NCBI RefSeq assembly: GCF_018100925.1
Contig: NZ_JAGJEH010000003.1
Location: 496,001-560,000, forward strand
Reading direction: 5' to 3'
Origin: Pseudoalteromonas luteoviolacea
GTDB taxonomy: Bacteria > Pseudomonadota > Gammaproteobacteria > Enterobacterales > Alteromonadaceae
Length of the DNA stretch: 64,000 nt
The notes beneath the pieces are model-generated. The model was not told where the DNA came from. It saw nothing but the letters and a program-made list of their open reading frames with translations, and ran no database searches. Shown here piece by piece: positions 20,539-30,162 of the stretch (position 1 is its first letter; each line of letters starts with the position of its first letter). A program made the position numbers and the translations under genes.

Positions 20539-23307
20539 ATGTCTAAATTAAGCTTACGCGATAGCGTTTTATTGCTTACCCTGATCCCGACGGTGTTAAT
20601 CGGCTTAATACTTGGTGGATATTTTACTATAAATCGCTACGTAGAGCTTGAACAAATCTTGAAACAGCAGGGCACCAGCATCGCTAACTCGCTGGCAATG
20701 ACAGTAGAGCACCCGCTCAACACAAAAGATAAAGCCAAATTGCACAGCATCATTACTAAAGCGCACAATCAACATGCATCTTTGGTCAACAGTATTGCGG
20801 TCTTTGATTTACACAACCAGCTCATTATGACCAGCAATTACCATAGTGAATTTAACGATTTGCACTATCGCGGTAATGTCGCTGCCCTGCATGCAACCGA
20901 AGCACAAAAACTGCGCAATAATTTTGTTATCTTTTCGCCTGTAAAGGATTATGGCACTGGCGCTACATGGCAAGATGCCCATGCCCAAACCATCGCCGTT
21001 TTAATGGTTGAAATAAGCCAAGACCAAGCCATTATTGGCCAGCAAAAAGCATTGCTTTTAAGCGGCACCATTATTCTTGCCGCACTTTTATTGAGTGTCT
21101 TTTTGTCCACTCGCTTAAGTCGTATGTTCTCTACTCCACTCTCCCAGTTGCAGTTAGCAACAGACAAACTCATTGAAGGAAAAACGGATATTGGCGTCAA
21201 TCAGCAAATGCAAGGGGAGTTTGACATGATGCGTCAAGGCCTTATCACCATCAGTGAAAAGATGGTCGGCCAAAGAGATGAAATGCAAAAGCACATAGAT
21301 CAGGCCACCAGTGACTATAGAGAAACCCTTGAGCAATATGAAACACAAAATATCCAATTGAATATTGCGAAAAAAGAAGCGCAGGTCGCGAACCGAGTAA
21401 AGTCAGACTTCTTAGCCAAAATGAGTCACGAGTTGCGCACCCCGCTCAACGGGGTAATAGGCTTTACTCGTCAATTGTATAAAACACCTTTAAATAAACA
21501 CCAAAAAGATTATTTAGACACCATTGAGCTATCAGCAAACAGCCTACTTACCATCATTAGCGATATATTAGACTTCTCAAAACTCGAAGCGGGCGCTATG
21601 GAACTTGAAAATATTCAGTTCCAACTTAGAGACGCAGTCAACGAAGTAATGACACTGCTCGCACCCAGTGCATATGAAAAACAATTAGAGCTGTCAATTG
21701 CCGTTAATCGACAAGTACCTGACAATTTGGTCGGCGATCCGACGCGCTTTAAACAGGTACTTATCAACTTGATCAGCAATGCAATTAAATTCACGGAGAA
21801 GGGATCGGTCAAAGTAGACATTAGCCATCGCCTAAAAGGTGACTCACAGACATCTCTATTGGTTTCAGTCAGTGATACCGGCCTCGGTATTGCACAAGAA
21901 AAACAAGACACGCTATTTACGCCATTTGCTCAAGCTGACACAAGCATAACCCGAAAATTTGGTGGTACCGGACTTGGATTAATTATTACCAAGCATATCG
22001 TGGAGGTTATGCAAGGTAGGATCACATTAAACTCGGCACTTGGCAGTGGTTCCTGTTTTACTTTTAACGCTATCTTTAACTTGCCGAGCCGCTTATTCAA
22101 TGACGACCTCCCCTGCAAGCCTCTTGAGAATAAGCGAGTTTTATACTTTGAACCACAAGAACACACGCGCAATGCTGTGATCGCCCAAATTGAAAGTTGG
22201 CATATGCAAGTCACTGTGTGTGACAGTGACGAAGCCTTTTTCAATGCACTTTCACAAGAGTTCAGTTACGACATTTGTCTGGTTGGCAATATGGCAACCG
22301 TCGACGATATGCAAACGGTAAAAAGCTACATAAATCATGCCAGAGAAAAAGCCGACTACTTGTATCTTATGGTCAATACAATCTCTCACAACATGCGAGA
22401 GTCGCTTATTGGTAGTGGTGCTGATGCATGTATCAGCAAACCGCTTCACCACAGAAAACTCTGCGAAATGTTGGCTGCACCGTACCGGTTAGATCACCCT
22501 GATTTATCGATTGAAACCAACAACGCGACACATTTACCACTCAAAGTGCTTATTGCGGATGACAACGATGCTAATTTAAAACTGCTCTATACGCTGCTTG
22601 AAGAGCAAGTTGAAACCATTGAAACTGCTCACAATGGTGCGCAAGCAGTCGGGCTGTGTAAAACCCATAAATACGATTTAATATTTATGGATATTCAGAT
22701 GCCAATCATGGATGGGATCACGGCGTGTATAAGCATTAAAGAATCTTCTATGAATGATGATACGCCCATCATCGCCGTCACTGCGCATGCCCTTGCAGGC
22801 GAAAAAGAGCAACTGGTAAAGGATGGATTTAGTGGTTACATGACTAAACCCATTGATGAGGATATGCTGAAACAAATCATATGTGACCACAGTGCAGCAT
22901 CTCCTGTCGAACGAGAACAAAAAGAGGAACAACTGGTAAGCAGCGTTGCACCTTTTGAAAGCCACTTACTGGATTGGAACCTTGCGTTGCAACGCTCAGG
23001 TAATAAGCCGCACCTCGCACTGGAAATGTTAAATATGCTACTGCAAAGTGTTCCTGAAACCATTGAACACCTCAATGAAGCCAGTGAACAAGCGGATCCA
23101 GAGTTGCTCTTAAAAGTCATCCACAAGTTCCACGGCGCATGCTGCTATACCGGAGTACCCAAACTGAAAGCGTTAGCTGAAACCATCGAAACGGCACTTA
23201 AACAAGATAAAGGCTTCGATTACGTCGAGCCTGAGGTTTTAGACCTAATAGATGAGCTGACCAACTTGAATGATGACGCTGAAATCACGGCAACTTCCAG
23301 TTTGTAG
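20539..23307 (+). CDS. barA: Hybrid sensor histidine kinase BarA
   Basis: A 922-residue tripartite inner-membrane kinase. Two membrane helices flank a periplasmic sensor region (about 10-180), followed by HAMP, a dimerisation domain with phospho-acceptor His297 (KMSHELRTPLNGVIG), the ATPase domain (DTGLGIAQE, FGGTGLGLIITK), a degenerate receiver, a true receiver with Asp718 (LIFMDIQMPIMDG), and a C-terminal HPt domain with His862 (IHKFHGACCYTG). In gammaproteobacteria BarA phosphorylates UvrY/GacA, which drives the Csr small RNAs and controls motility, biofilm and carbon use. It is divergent from rlmD, as in E. coli relatives. Confidence 0.96.
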   Translation: MSKLSLRDSVLLLTLIPTVLIGLILGGYFTINRYVELEQILKQQGTSIANSLAMTVEHPLNTKDKAKLHSIITKAHNQHASLVNSIAVFDLHNQLIMTSNYHSEFNDLHYRGNVAALHATEAQKLRNNFVIFSPVKDYGTGATWQDAHAQTIAVLMVEISQDQAIIGQQKALLLSGTIILAALLLSVFLSTRLSRMFSTPLSQLQLATDKLIEGKTDIGVNQQMQGEFDMMRQGLITISEKMVGQRDEMQKHIDQATSDYRETLEQYETQNIQLNIAKKEAQVANRVKSDFLAKMSHELRTPLNGVIGFTRQLYKTPLNKHQKDYLDTIELSANSLLTIISDILDFSKLEAGAMELENIQFQLRDAVNEVMTLLAPSAYEKQLELSIAVNRQVPDNLVGDPTRFKQVLINLISNAIKFTEKGSVKVDISHRLKGDSQTSLLVSVSDTGLGIAQEKQDTLFTPFAQADTSITRKFGGTGLGLIITKHIVEVMQGRITLNSALGSGSCFTFNAIFNLPSRLFNDDLPCKPLENKRVLYFEPQEHTRNAVIAQIESWHMQVTVCDSDEAFFNALSQEFSYDICLVGNMATVDDMQTVKSYINHAREKADYLYLMVNTISHNMRESLIGSGADACISKPLHHRKLCEMLAAPYRLDHPDLSIETNNATHLPLKVLIADDNDANLKLLYTLLEEQVETIETAHNGAQAVGLCKTHKYDLIFMDIQMPIMDGITACISIKESSMNDDTPIIAVTAHALAGEKEQLVKDGFSGYMTKPIDEDMLKQIICDHSAASPVEREQKEEQLVSSVAPFESHLLDWNLALQRSGNKPHLALEMLNMLLQSVPETIEHLNEASEQADPELLLKVIHKFHGACCYTGVPKLKALAETIETALKQDKGFDYVEPEVLDLIDELTNLNDDAEITATSSL

Positions 23308-23362
23308 TATAAGGTGCATTTTCACCGGAAGGGGGCTCAGATCCCGCTTGAAACTGACAATA

Positions 23363-23384
23363 AAAAAGGCGCCCTAGGCGCCCT
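23363..23384 (-). terminator. Terminator between barA and phhB
   Basis: GGCGCC (23369-23374), loop CTA, GGCGCC (23378-23383), followed leftward by TTTTTTATTG. It suits termination of phhB transcripts; the T-tract is poor in the barA direction. Confidence 0.7.
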
Positions 23385-23405
23385 TAACATTCCGAAATAA
23401 AACAA

Positions 23406-23750
23406 TTACAGTGCAGCAAATACTTCGTCAGTTTTTGCAGCACAGATAAAGTCATTTTTGTGAAGACCCTTGATAGAATGGCTCCACCAAGTCACTGTCA
23501 CTTTACCCCACTCGGTTAACAAACCAGGGTGATGACCTTCTTCTTCGGCCATATCACCCACTTTATTTGTAAACTCAAGCGCTAGCTTAAAGTTTTTAAA
23601 CTTATACACTCTTTCTAACTGCATGATCCCATCACGTACTTCAGGTACCCAATCAGGGATCTGCTTGATCAATACTGCTAACTCTTCATCTGACACTTTA
23701 GGCGCATCCGCACGACACGCTTCACAATTTTGTGCACTTAAATCAGACAT
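23406..23750 (-). CDS. phhB: Pterin-4a-carbinolamine dehydratase
   Basis: A 114-residue enzyme that recycles the pterin cofactor of phenylalanine hydroxylase by dehydrating 4a-hydroxytetrahydrobiopterin. The family motif [23 protein letters not shown] is intact, with the catalytic His pair. The N-terminal Cys pair (NCEAC) is not part of the usual fold. It begins ten bases after phhA, so both genes form one unit for phenylalanine breakdown to tyrosine. Confidence 0.96.
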   Translation of the reverse strand: MSDLSAQNCEACRADAPKVSDEELAVLIKQIPDWVPEVRDGIMQLERVYKFKNFKLALEFTNKVGDMAEEEGHHPGLLTEWGKVTVTWWSHSIKGLHKNDFICAAKTDEVFAAL

Positions 23751-23760
23751 GGGTGGTTCC

Positions 23761-24558
23761 TTAACTTGCTAATTTATTTTTAGGTGGAAATTTTGGCTCA
23801 AACAGCCCAAGCTCTTTTGCTCTTTGTACTAAAGACATAATGTCCATTTGAGAAATATCAAATAGATCATCTATCGAACTAATTGTGTAGTACAAGGGCT
23901 GCATGATATCAATGCGATATGGCGTTCGAAGTACATCTTGTACTTCAAGTTTGTTAATTTCAGGCTTATCTGAATACACGTACTGGGTTTCACCAGGACT
24001 AGATAGGATCCCGCCGCCGTAGATACGCAAACCATTGTCAGTTTGCATTAGACCAAACTCAACGGTAAACCAGTATAAACGAGCTAGGTAGACACGATCT
24101 TTCTTCTCTGCGGCATAACCTAACTGACCATACTTGTGTGTAAACTCTGCAAACGCAGGGTTCGTTAACATTGCACAGTGGCCGAATATTTCATGGAAAA
24201 TATCAGGCTCTTGAAGGTAATCAAACTCCTCACGTGAACGAATAAACGTGGCTACAGGAAATTGTTTGTTGGCAAGCAATCTGAAGAACTCGTCAAAATC
24301 GATCAGCGCGGGAACAGGAGCTACTTGCCAACCAGTCTCCCTTTCAAGCACAGCATTGATCTCGTGCAACTGAGGAATGCGATCATGGGGTAGATTGATT
24401 TTCTCCAATCCTTCCATATATTCATCACATGCTTTACCTTCAATACACTTTAGCTGTCTTGCAACTAACTCAGACCAGATTTTATTTTCTTCGTCACTCC
24501 ACTCAATAACGCCTTGCTCATTAGGCTGCTTGGAAGTGTATTTACTAGATTTAGCCAT
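23761..24558 (-). CDS. phhA: Phenylalanine-4-hydroxylase
   Basis: This non-heme iron, pterin-dependent monooxygenase makes tyrosine from phenylalanine. The iron ligands are the two His of [14 protein letters not shown] and the Glu of [25 protein letters not shown] and the pterin-binding [15 protein letters not shown] are also visible. I place the start at 24558 because AAGAAGG lies five bases before that ATG and gives MAKSSKYTS; the frame is open nine codons further. The upstream region carries two TyrR/PhhR-type boxes, suggesting induction by aromatic amino acids. No regulator gene is adjacent. Confidence 0.97.
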   Translation of the reverse strand: MAKSSKYTSKQPNEQGVIEWSDEENKIWSELVARQLKCIEGKACDEYMEGLEKINLPHDRIPQLHEINAVLERETGWQVAPVPALIDFDEFFRLLANKQFPVATFIRSREEFDYLQEPDIFHEIFGHCAMLTNPAFAEFTHKYGQLGYAAEKKDRVYLARLYWFTVEFGLMQTDNGLRIYGGGILSSPGETQYVYSDKPEINKLEVQDVLRTPYRIDIMQPLYYTISSIDDLFDISQMDIMSLVQRAKELGLFEPKFPPKNKLAS

Positions 24559-24688
24559 AGTAACCTTCTTTATTTTGATCCCCATTTCTCATGATGGAGC
24601 GTTCAAACCTGTTATTTCGATACTATGTAAAAGTGAGCAAAATATTAATAGGCAGGCCTGAAATGGCCCACCTCAAGAACCTCAATTT

Positions 24689-24706
24689 CGTAAACTATAA
24701 ATTACA
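24689..24706. promoter_or_regulatory. TyrR/PhhR-type operator 1 upstream of phhA
   Basis: CGTAAACTATAAATTACA matches the TyrR box TGTAAA-N6-TTTACA at ten of twelve defined positions. It lies about 130 bases before the phhA start. TyrR and PhhR are the known regulators of aromatic amino acid genes that use this palindrome. Confidence 0.5.
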
Positions 24707-24761
24707 AAATTGAACACAAAATAATACACCCTTTAATTACGGCGCATACAGATGAATCCAG

Positions 24762-24779
24762 TGTAAACATTTATATACA
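24762..24779. promoter_or_regulatory. TyrR/PhhR-type operator 2 upstream of phhA
   Basis: TGTAAACATTTATATACA matches TGTAAA-N6-TTTACA at eleven of twelve positions. It overlaps the last codons of the methionine gamma-lyase gene and lies 73 bases, about seven helical turns, from the first box. Confidence 0.5.
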
Positions 24780-25973
24780 TAAAAATGCATTATCTAGATC
24801 CGCGATGATATCATCTGCGGATTCCAGACCTACCGAAATGCGGATCAGCCCATCTGAAATGCCCGCAGCTAAGCGCTCTTCTTGTGTATAAGGTGAGTGT
24901 GTCATCGAAGCAGGGTGTTGAATTAACGTCTCAGGATCACCTAGGCTCACAGCTAAAGTACACAGAGCCGTAGCATTGATAAATGCTTCACCATCAGCGA
25001 GCGTACCTTTTATCTCAAATGCAATCACCCCTCCTGCACCTTGCATTTGTTCGCCAAGATAGTGATGACCAGGGTGCGATGCCAATCCTGGGTAATAAAC
25101 CTTTTCAACTTTAGGGTGGCGCTCTAAAAATTCAGCAACTCTTTGAGCACTCTCACAATGCCGAGCCATTCGAATATGCAGCGTTTTTAGGCCACGGTTT
25201 ATCAACCAAGCATCATGCGGACTGATCGTCGCTCCAATGTCTTTCAAAACCGTTAATTTTACTGTCTCAATATGCTCTTTGCTGCCACACACAATACCTG
25301 CAACAACATCGCCATGACCATTTAGATACTTGGTCGCGCTGTGAATAACAATATCAATACCAAAACGCTTGGGTTTTTGTAGCAATGGGGTCATAAAGGT
25401 ATTGTCAATCACACTCAATAGATTGTGCTTATTGGCAAACTCCCCGAGCATTGCCAAATCCAATACCGTCATATTTGGGTTAATAGGTGTTTCCGCAAAT
25501 AACATTTTACTGTTTGGCTGTACTGCTCGCTCTAGGGCTTCTCTGTCCGTCATATCAACAAAACTTACTTCGATGCCAAACTTCGGCAGCATATGTGCAA
25601 ATAAAGCAAAACTACACCCATATAGTGCACTTGAAGCAATCAAATGATCGCCTTGTTGAAGAAAGCTCAATACTGAAGCAGAAACCGCTCCCATGCCTGT
25701 TGCTGTTGCAGCCGCATCTTCCATCTCCTCTAACTGCGCCAGCTTTTCTTCCAATTCTCGGGTCGTTGGGTTACCAAGTCGCGTATATATAAAGCCAGCT
25801 TCTTCACCAGCGAATCGAGCAGCGCCCTGTGCAGCATTCTCAAATTTAAAAGTGGAACTTTGATATAACGGTGCCGTTAGTGCACCATGCGGGTCATCAA
25901 AGTGGTTTGGACCGTGAATACAATTAGTGTGATCGTGTAACTTCTTCATTGCTTGCCTGTTGTTATTATTCAA
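24771..25973 (-). CDS. megL: Methionine gamma-lyase (PLP-dependent)
   Basis: A 400-residue cystathionine gamma-synthase-type PLP enzyme. It most resembles methionine gamma-lyase, which splits methionine to methanethiol, ammonia and 2-oxobutyrate. The PLP lysine lies in HSATKYLNGHGD. Cys120 in SALYGCSFALF occupies the place of the active-site Cys characteristic of gamma-lyases from Pseudomonas. The C-terminal VSLGDPETLIQHPASMTHSPYT is also shared. Cystathionine gamma-lyase or gamma-synthase are less likely alternatives. The ATG at 25973 or the one eight codons later could be the start. It is a single gene upstream of phhA. Methanethiol production is a known trait of marine bacteria. Confidence 0.88.
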   Translation of the reverse strand: MNNNNRQAMKKLHDHTNCIHGPNHFDDPHGALTAPLYQSSTFKFENAAQGAARFAGEEAGFIYTRLGNPTTRELEEKLAQLEEMEDAAATATGMGAVSASVLSFLQQGDHLIASSALYGCSFALFAHMLPKFGIEVSFVDMTDREALERAVQPNSKMLFAETPINPNMTVLDLAMLGEFANKHNLLSVIDNTFMTPLLQKPKRFGIDIVIHSATKYLNGHGDVVAGIVCGSKEHIETVKLTVLKDIGATISPHDAWLINRGLKTLHIRMARHCESAQRVAEFLERHPKVEKVYYPGLASHPGHHYLGEQMQGAGGVIAFEIKGTLADGEAFINATALCTLAVSLGDPETLIQHPASMTHSPYTQEERLAAGISDGLIRISVGLESADDIIADLDNAFLCI

Positions 25974-26125
25974 ACTGTTTATATCTTATGTAATTAGATA
26001 TTCCATGATGGATAAATGTACAAGCATGCTGGAAGTTCAGAAGGCTATGTGAGAAGAATTAATATAGTGACTCTGTACACATAAGTTGTCACCTAAGAAG
26101 CAACAACTTATCTGAAACTCAGTTA

Positions 26126-27151
26126 TTAGTTTTGCTTAATCAATTGATTGGTGAGCTTTTTTGCAAAATCAGCAAGAAAGTTGGCTTTATTTTCCATACG
26201 TGGAATTGGTCGACACAACGCCATGGCTTTGTAGCCCAGCCTAGCAGTAAATACACCTGCGCTCAGCCCTTGAGCGGACCTAGCTGATAGCTTACCCAGT
26301 AATTCCGCGCCCAAACTCGTCGCCGCAAGGTCGCTCAGCAATTCTGATGCTCCCACAAAGACGATTTGTTTAGCCAATAGCTTGTACAGCTTTATTCGGC
26401 TGCGATAGCCTAAAGTAATACCGTAATGCGCACTGAGCTTTTCGACTAAGCTCACACCTCGCCATAACACTGCAAGCATGTCAGTGACCGCCATCGGACT
26501 CAACGCCACCATCAATGCAGAAGTCGTCGCATACTCTGCTATGATTTTCTTGGCTTGCAAATCTTGATCCCGCAACAAGGTGACTTCATACAACTGCAGA
26601 ACCTCCTGATCTGTATAGTGGCTTTTTAAGCTTTTTTGAAATGTAGAAACGGTATCTGTAGGTAAGTTTGCCAATAAAGGGCTAAGCCAATGTTGTGCTT
26701 CTCCAATCTGGTTGCTGTTGAGCAAGCGTTCTGCCTGATCTCGGCGCGCTTCTAAATTCTTCAACGTTCGCAGCGCTTTTACTTCACGCAATAAAAACTT
26801 GGCTCCCCAGCCTAGTGCAGAAATAAAAAGAAGTAAGTACAAACTTGCCAAGATAATACTTTGTTGAAAGGCATTGTAAATCGTAAAAACAAGCTCAACT
26901 GGGATCAATATCAATAAACTCGCCAACAGCCCATGTCGCCATCCCAGCTTTGATTTTTGAGGCTGCAAGCTGTTATCTACAGATTCATCAACTGAGAAAG
27001 GTTTAAACACTTGCTCAGAGTCGAACGGTGCAACCTCATCATCGATACGCTCTCCAAACCGGTGGGTAGGTCGAGTGGCTTCACGAGCACTTTGATTTGG
27101 TTCTTCAGTCTCTATTCGCCGACCTGAGTATCTATGTTTCGAATTTGTCAC
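26126..27151 (-). CDS. ycjF: YcjF-family (DUF697) inner-membrane protein
   Basis: A 341-residue protein with a hydrophilic N-terminus, two membrane helices at about 75-120 (LLASLLILIPVELVFTIYNAF and SIILASLYLLLFISALGWG) and a C-terminal DUF697 region (ATTSALMVALSPMAVTDMLAVLWRG). Its partner YcjX precedes it with a 4-base ATGA overlap, so the two are translationally coupled. In Enterobacteria and Vibrio this pair belongs to the Psp regulon; the biochemical role is not established. Last gene of the pspABC-ycjXF operon. Confidence 0.93.
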   Translation of the reverse strand: MTNSKHRYSGRRIETEEPNQSAREATRPTHRFGERIDDEVAPFDSEQVFKPFSVDESVDNSLQPQKSKLGWRHGLLASLLILIPVELVFTIYNAFQQSIILASLYLLLFISALGWGAKFLLREVKALRTLKNLEARRDQAERLLNSNQIGEAQHWLSPLLANLPTDTVSTFQKSLKSHYTDQEVLQLYEVTLLRDQDLQAKKIIAEYATTSALMVALSPMAVTDMLAVLWRGVSLVEKLSAHYGITLGYRSRIKLYKLLAKQIVFVGASELLSDLAATSLGAELLGKLSARSAQGLSAGVFTARLGYKAMALCRPIPRMENKANFLADFAKKLTNQLIKQN

Positions 27152-28554
27152 GTTAGCTTATCTCCAATCAAAAACTGCAGTGTATGATCTAACCGGATAT
27201 GGTCTAATTGTCCTTGATAAGCGGGGAAAGGGTAAAAAGACAAAAAGTTAAAGCCTTCTTGTGGCCACTGAGACGCAGATAAAACATGCTCTGGCGGTTC
27301 AGGCGGCAAATACGTAATGTACTGTGACTCTGTCAGAGGTCGACCGTATACACAGTGTAGTATACCCTCCCCCTCTTTGACTTGTTTGGACTGACAGCTC
27401 TTCACAGAAGAAATGGTCATCGTATCTACTTCAACTCCTGAGAATTTTAGTTCATTCTCTTGCTCACATAACAGCTCATGTAATAAACGGGTAAGGCTAT
27501 CTTGCTCAGTAATAGCCACTGCATCGCACTTGTTCGCAGCAAACAGCACTTTATCTATTTTCGGCTTAAATAAACGCTGAAATAGACCACTTTTACCGTG
27601 CTGAAACATACTCACTGTGTCTTTCAATGCCTGTTTAGTTTGGGCCAGTGTTGCAGGTCCATCATTCAGTGCACCAAGCACATCCACTAAGACAAGCTGC
27701 CTATCGAATGCGCAAAAATAATCCTTGTAAAACGGAGAAATAACCTGTTTTTTATAGGCTTCAAAGCGACTTTCTAATTGCGTATATTGGCTACCTTCAC
27801 CATGCTCTCCATGCATGGCAATAGGGAAAAACTGCACTATTGGCGCACCAGCCAAATCTCCGGGGATCAACATGCGCCCAGGCTGCAACTGGGACAGCTT
27901 GGTATTTTGTTTCAGCTTAATTAAGGTATCTGAGTAGATATCGGCTAACTCATTGAGCACAGACATATCTACAGGTTGTGTTGCATCAAATGTTTTCAAT
28001 GCCGCCAAGAAAGAGTCACTAAACGTACTAAATGCGGGATTCGATAAAACATCGAGTTGTGCTTTACTCCATTGTTCATAAGTCATATTTAAGAGCGGCA
28101 AATCCATTAGCCATTCACCTGGATAATCGATTAGCTCTAAATACAGTGTATGATCATTTGCCACATGTTGACGCAACCCACTGGCGCTGCGAAACTTTAA
28201 GGCCAATGTCAGGGTATTTATGCGTTCAGTCGATGGCGGCCAATTGGGAGGATCGCCCAATAAATAGGTCGATGCATGAGTATAATCAAAAGTGGGAATA
28301 TCGAGTGCTGTTTGGGGTACCTGTTTGCAGGCTATTAAACGTTGCTCCCTTACCACATCAAAAAACGGCAAGTTTTGACTGTTTGCTTGAGTCGTTAAAT
28401 GTTTAACCAAGGCCGTTATAAACGCTGTTTTTCCACTTCCACTAAACCCTGTAACAGCTAATTTAACATGCTGGTCTAACGAACGTTGCAATGTTTTTTG
28501 TGCTGTATTTTGCAGCTTTTCAAGTGCTTTGTGGGTAACACGTCTTACGCTCAT
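27148..28554 (-). CDS. ycjX: YcjX-family P-loop GTPase-like protein (DUF463)
   Basis: This 468-residue protein has a Walker A motif GFSGSGKTAF near residue 37 and a switch-like DYPGEWLMDLPLL. Later come FDRQLVLVDVLGALNDG and an NKCD-type guanine motif (FAANKCDAV). DUF463 proteins are predicted GTPases linked to the phage-shock response. It starts 55 bases after pspC and overlaps ycjF by four bases. Confidence 0.93.
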   Translation of the reverse strand: MSVRRVTHKALEKLQNTAQKTLQRSLDQHVKLAVTGFSGSGKTAFITALVKHLTTQANSQNLPFFDVVREQRLIACKQVPQTALDIPTFDYTHASTYLLGDPPNWPPSTERINTLTLALKFRSASGLRQHVANDHTLYLELIDYPGEWLMDLPLLNMTYEQWSKAQLDVLSNPAFSTFSDSFLAALKTFDATQPVDMSVLNELADIYSDTLIKLKQNTKLSQLQPGRMLIPGDLAGAPIVQFFPIAMHGEHGEGSQYTQLESRFEAYKKQVISPFYKDYFCAFDRQLVLVDVLGALNDGPATLAQTKQALKDTVSMFQHGKSGLFQRLFKPKIDKVLFAANKCDAVAITEQDSLTRLLHELLCEQENELKFSGVEVDTMTISSVKSCQSKQVKEGEGILHCVYGRPLTESQYITYLPPEPPEHVLSASQWPQEGFNFLSFYPFPAYQGQLDHIRLDHTLQFLIGDKLT

Positions 28555-28609
28555 TCTTATCGCTAGTCCCTATAAATAAAGAGGCGTGGCGAATAGTCGC
28601 CACGAGCCA

Positions 28610-29011
28610 TTATAATTTGTTAATTTCCCTTTTCACCGTAAACTCCGGCGATGTCACATAACGCTCCATTGATTGAATGCGATCATCTAATTTGCCCAAT
28701 CTGTCTTTTAAGTCAAACAGCGCTTGGCGCGGTGGCTCGCCTTTTTGCCATACTTTAAACTTAACAGAAACAGGATCTGCATCTTGGCTATGAGTAGCAC
28801 TCTCTGGTTCACTGACTTTACGGTCTAAAATAAACCAACAGGCGATATAGATAACTACAAATAATGGCCCTCCAGACAATAATACGGCTGTCACAAACAA
28901 TATGCGTACAAGCCATAGCTCCATGTTGAAGTAATCACTCAGTCCTGCACAAACCCCAGCTAATTTCCCACGCTTTGGGTCACGATATAATTCTCTGCGT
29001 CGATGACTCAT
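28610..29011 (-). CDS. pspC: Phage shock protein C
   Basis: A 133-residue inner-membrane protein with the PspC domain (LYRDPKRGKLAGVCAGLSDYFNMELWLVRILFVTAVLLSGGPLFVVIYIACWFIL) and a cytoplasmic-facing or periplasmic C-terminal helix (DLKDRLGKLDDRIQSMERYV). PspC with PspB senses envelope stress and draws PspA away from PspF. It overlaps pspB by four bases (ATGA), indicating translational coupling. Confidence 0.95.
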   Translation of the reverse strand: MSHRRRELYRDPKRGKLAGVCAGLSDYFNMELWLVRILFVTAVLLSGGPLFVVIYIACWFILDRKVSEPESATHSQDADPVSVKFKVWQKGEPPRQALFDLKDRLGKLDDRIQSMERYVTSPEFTVKREINKL

Positions 29012-29241
29012 ACTTTACGCCTCCAATCTGGTGACTCTTGATCTAACAGTGCCTCCAATGTTTCGACACGCTCAGCCATTTTCTCTGCTTTATTTGCCAG
29101 CTCTATCAGCTGACGGTGTTCATGCTCGCTTAAACCCTGGCTCACCTGTTTTTTACTCTTGTAATGAAGAATGAGCCACAGCGGGGCTACCACGATCATA
29201 AAAATAATAATTGGGGCAACCAGTATCTCTGCGTCTAACAT
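29008..29241 (-). CDS. pspB: Phage shock protein B
   Basis: A 77-residue protein with one N-terminal membrane helix (ILVAPIIIFMIVVAPLWLILHY) and a C-terminal coiled coil (LIELANKAEKMAERVETLEALLDQ) ending SPDWRRKV, as usual for PspB. It works with PspC in sensing inner-membrane stress. It lies between pspA and pspC; the 78-base gap to pspA includes a short hairpin-forming stretch rich in A and T. Confidence 0.94.
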   Translation of the reverse strand: MLDAEILVAPIIIFMIVVAPLWLILHYKSKKQVSQGLSEHEHRQLIELANKAEKMAERVETLEALLDQESPDWRRKV

Positions 29242-29319
29242 AACCTTCTCCTGTTTATTTGGTCTTGGCAGCGTATTTTTATTTTATTGCACCTACTTTA
29301 ACAGTAGGTGCGCTTAGGT

Positions 29320-29979
29320 TCATTTATTTGCGAGTTTTTTCTTTAAAGCTTCAAGTTCATCATCTACTTTTTCATTTTTTTGCAGATCAGCAATCTCATC
29401 AGCCAGTGACTTTTTACCTAAGTCATAAGACTCGACTTGCGCTTCTAAACCGTCAATTTTATTTTCATAACGCTCAAAGCGATTCAATGCATCTTCAACT
29501 TTTGTGCTATCAAGTGCCTTTTTAACATCTAGACGTGATTCTGCAGAGCGTTGGCGCAACACAATAGCCTGTTGACGTGCTTTGGCATCTGCCAGCTTTT
29601 CTTGTAACGTGGTCACTTCCTGTTGCAGTTTTTCGATGTGCGACTCAACATGGCTTAGCTCTTCGGCAACACTTTGCGCAGCATCAGAGGCCTTTTGCTT
29701 TTCAAGCAAAGCCGCTCTCGCTAAATCTTCACGCTCTTTTGTCAGTGCCAACTCAGCTTTTTCTTGCCAATCATTTGCCTGGCCGTTAAGTTGCTCAACA
29801 CGTCTTTCTAACTCTTTTTTCTCAGCAAGTGTTTTTGCCGAAGTGGAGCGAACTTCTACAAGTGTGTCTTCCATTTCTTGGATGATCAATTTGACCATTT
29901 TTTCTGGATCTTCCGCTTTATCCAATATTGCATTAATATTAGAATTAACGATGTCAGCAAAACGTGAAAAAATTCCCAT
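29320..29979 (-). CDS. pspA: Phage shock protein A
   Basis: This 219-residue ESCRT-III-like protein, almost wholly alpha-helical and coiled-coil, starts MGIFSRFADIVNSNINAILDKAEDPEKMVKLIIQEME. It binds stressed membrane and, when free, inhibits PspF. The frame is open to 30042, but I place the start at 29979. GAGGT lies before that ATG, the protein then has the family N-terminus, and the upstream extension would overlap the sigma-54 promoter at 30025-30042 and begin before the transcript. First gene of pspABC-ycjXF. Confidence 0.96.
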   Translation of the reverse strand: MGIFSRFADIVNSNINAILDKAEDPEKMVKLIIQEMEDTLVEVRSTSAKTLAEKKELERRVEQLNGQANDWQEKAELALTKEREDLARAALLEKQKASDAAQSVAEELSHVESHIEKLQQEVTTLQEKLADAKARQQAIVLRQRSAESRLDVKKALDSTKVEDALNRFERYENKIDGLEAQVESYDLGKKSLADEIADLQKNEKVDDELEALKKKLANK

Positions 29980-30024
29980 AATCTTGTACCTCATTGGTTG
30001 TGAATTATATTGCTGATAAATATG

Positions 30025-30042
30025 TATCAATAAGCTTGCCAA
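30025..30042 (-). promoter_or_regulatory. Sigma-54 promoter of the psp operon
   Basis: On the minus strand TTGGCAAGCTTATTGATA shows the -24 GG and -12 GA ten bases apart, close to the sigma-54 consensus. It lies about 46 bases before the pspA start, between pspA and the divergent pspF gene, as in E. coli. PspF binding sites would be expected in the 30050-30160 stretch. Confidence 0.8.
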
Positions 30043-30162
30043 CTTTGAAAATAAAAATAAATACTATTTTTCAATAAGTTACAATTAAAACAAAAAGCTT
30101 TCTATCCACACTCTTTTCAAATAAACTATATATTAGTCAAAAAAACTAAGAGTTAGTCAATT

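Noticed and set aside
29582..30016. 144-codon open frame on the plus strand opposite pspA
   Set aside because: Its Ser/Cys-rich translation is the mirror of the Glu/Lys/Ala-rich coiled coil of pspA, it has no ribosome site, and it runs into the psp promoter region.
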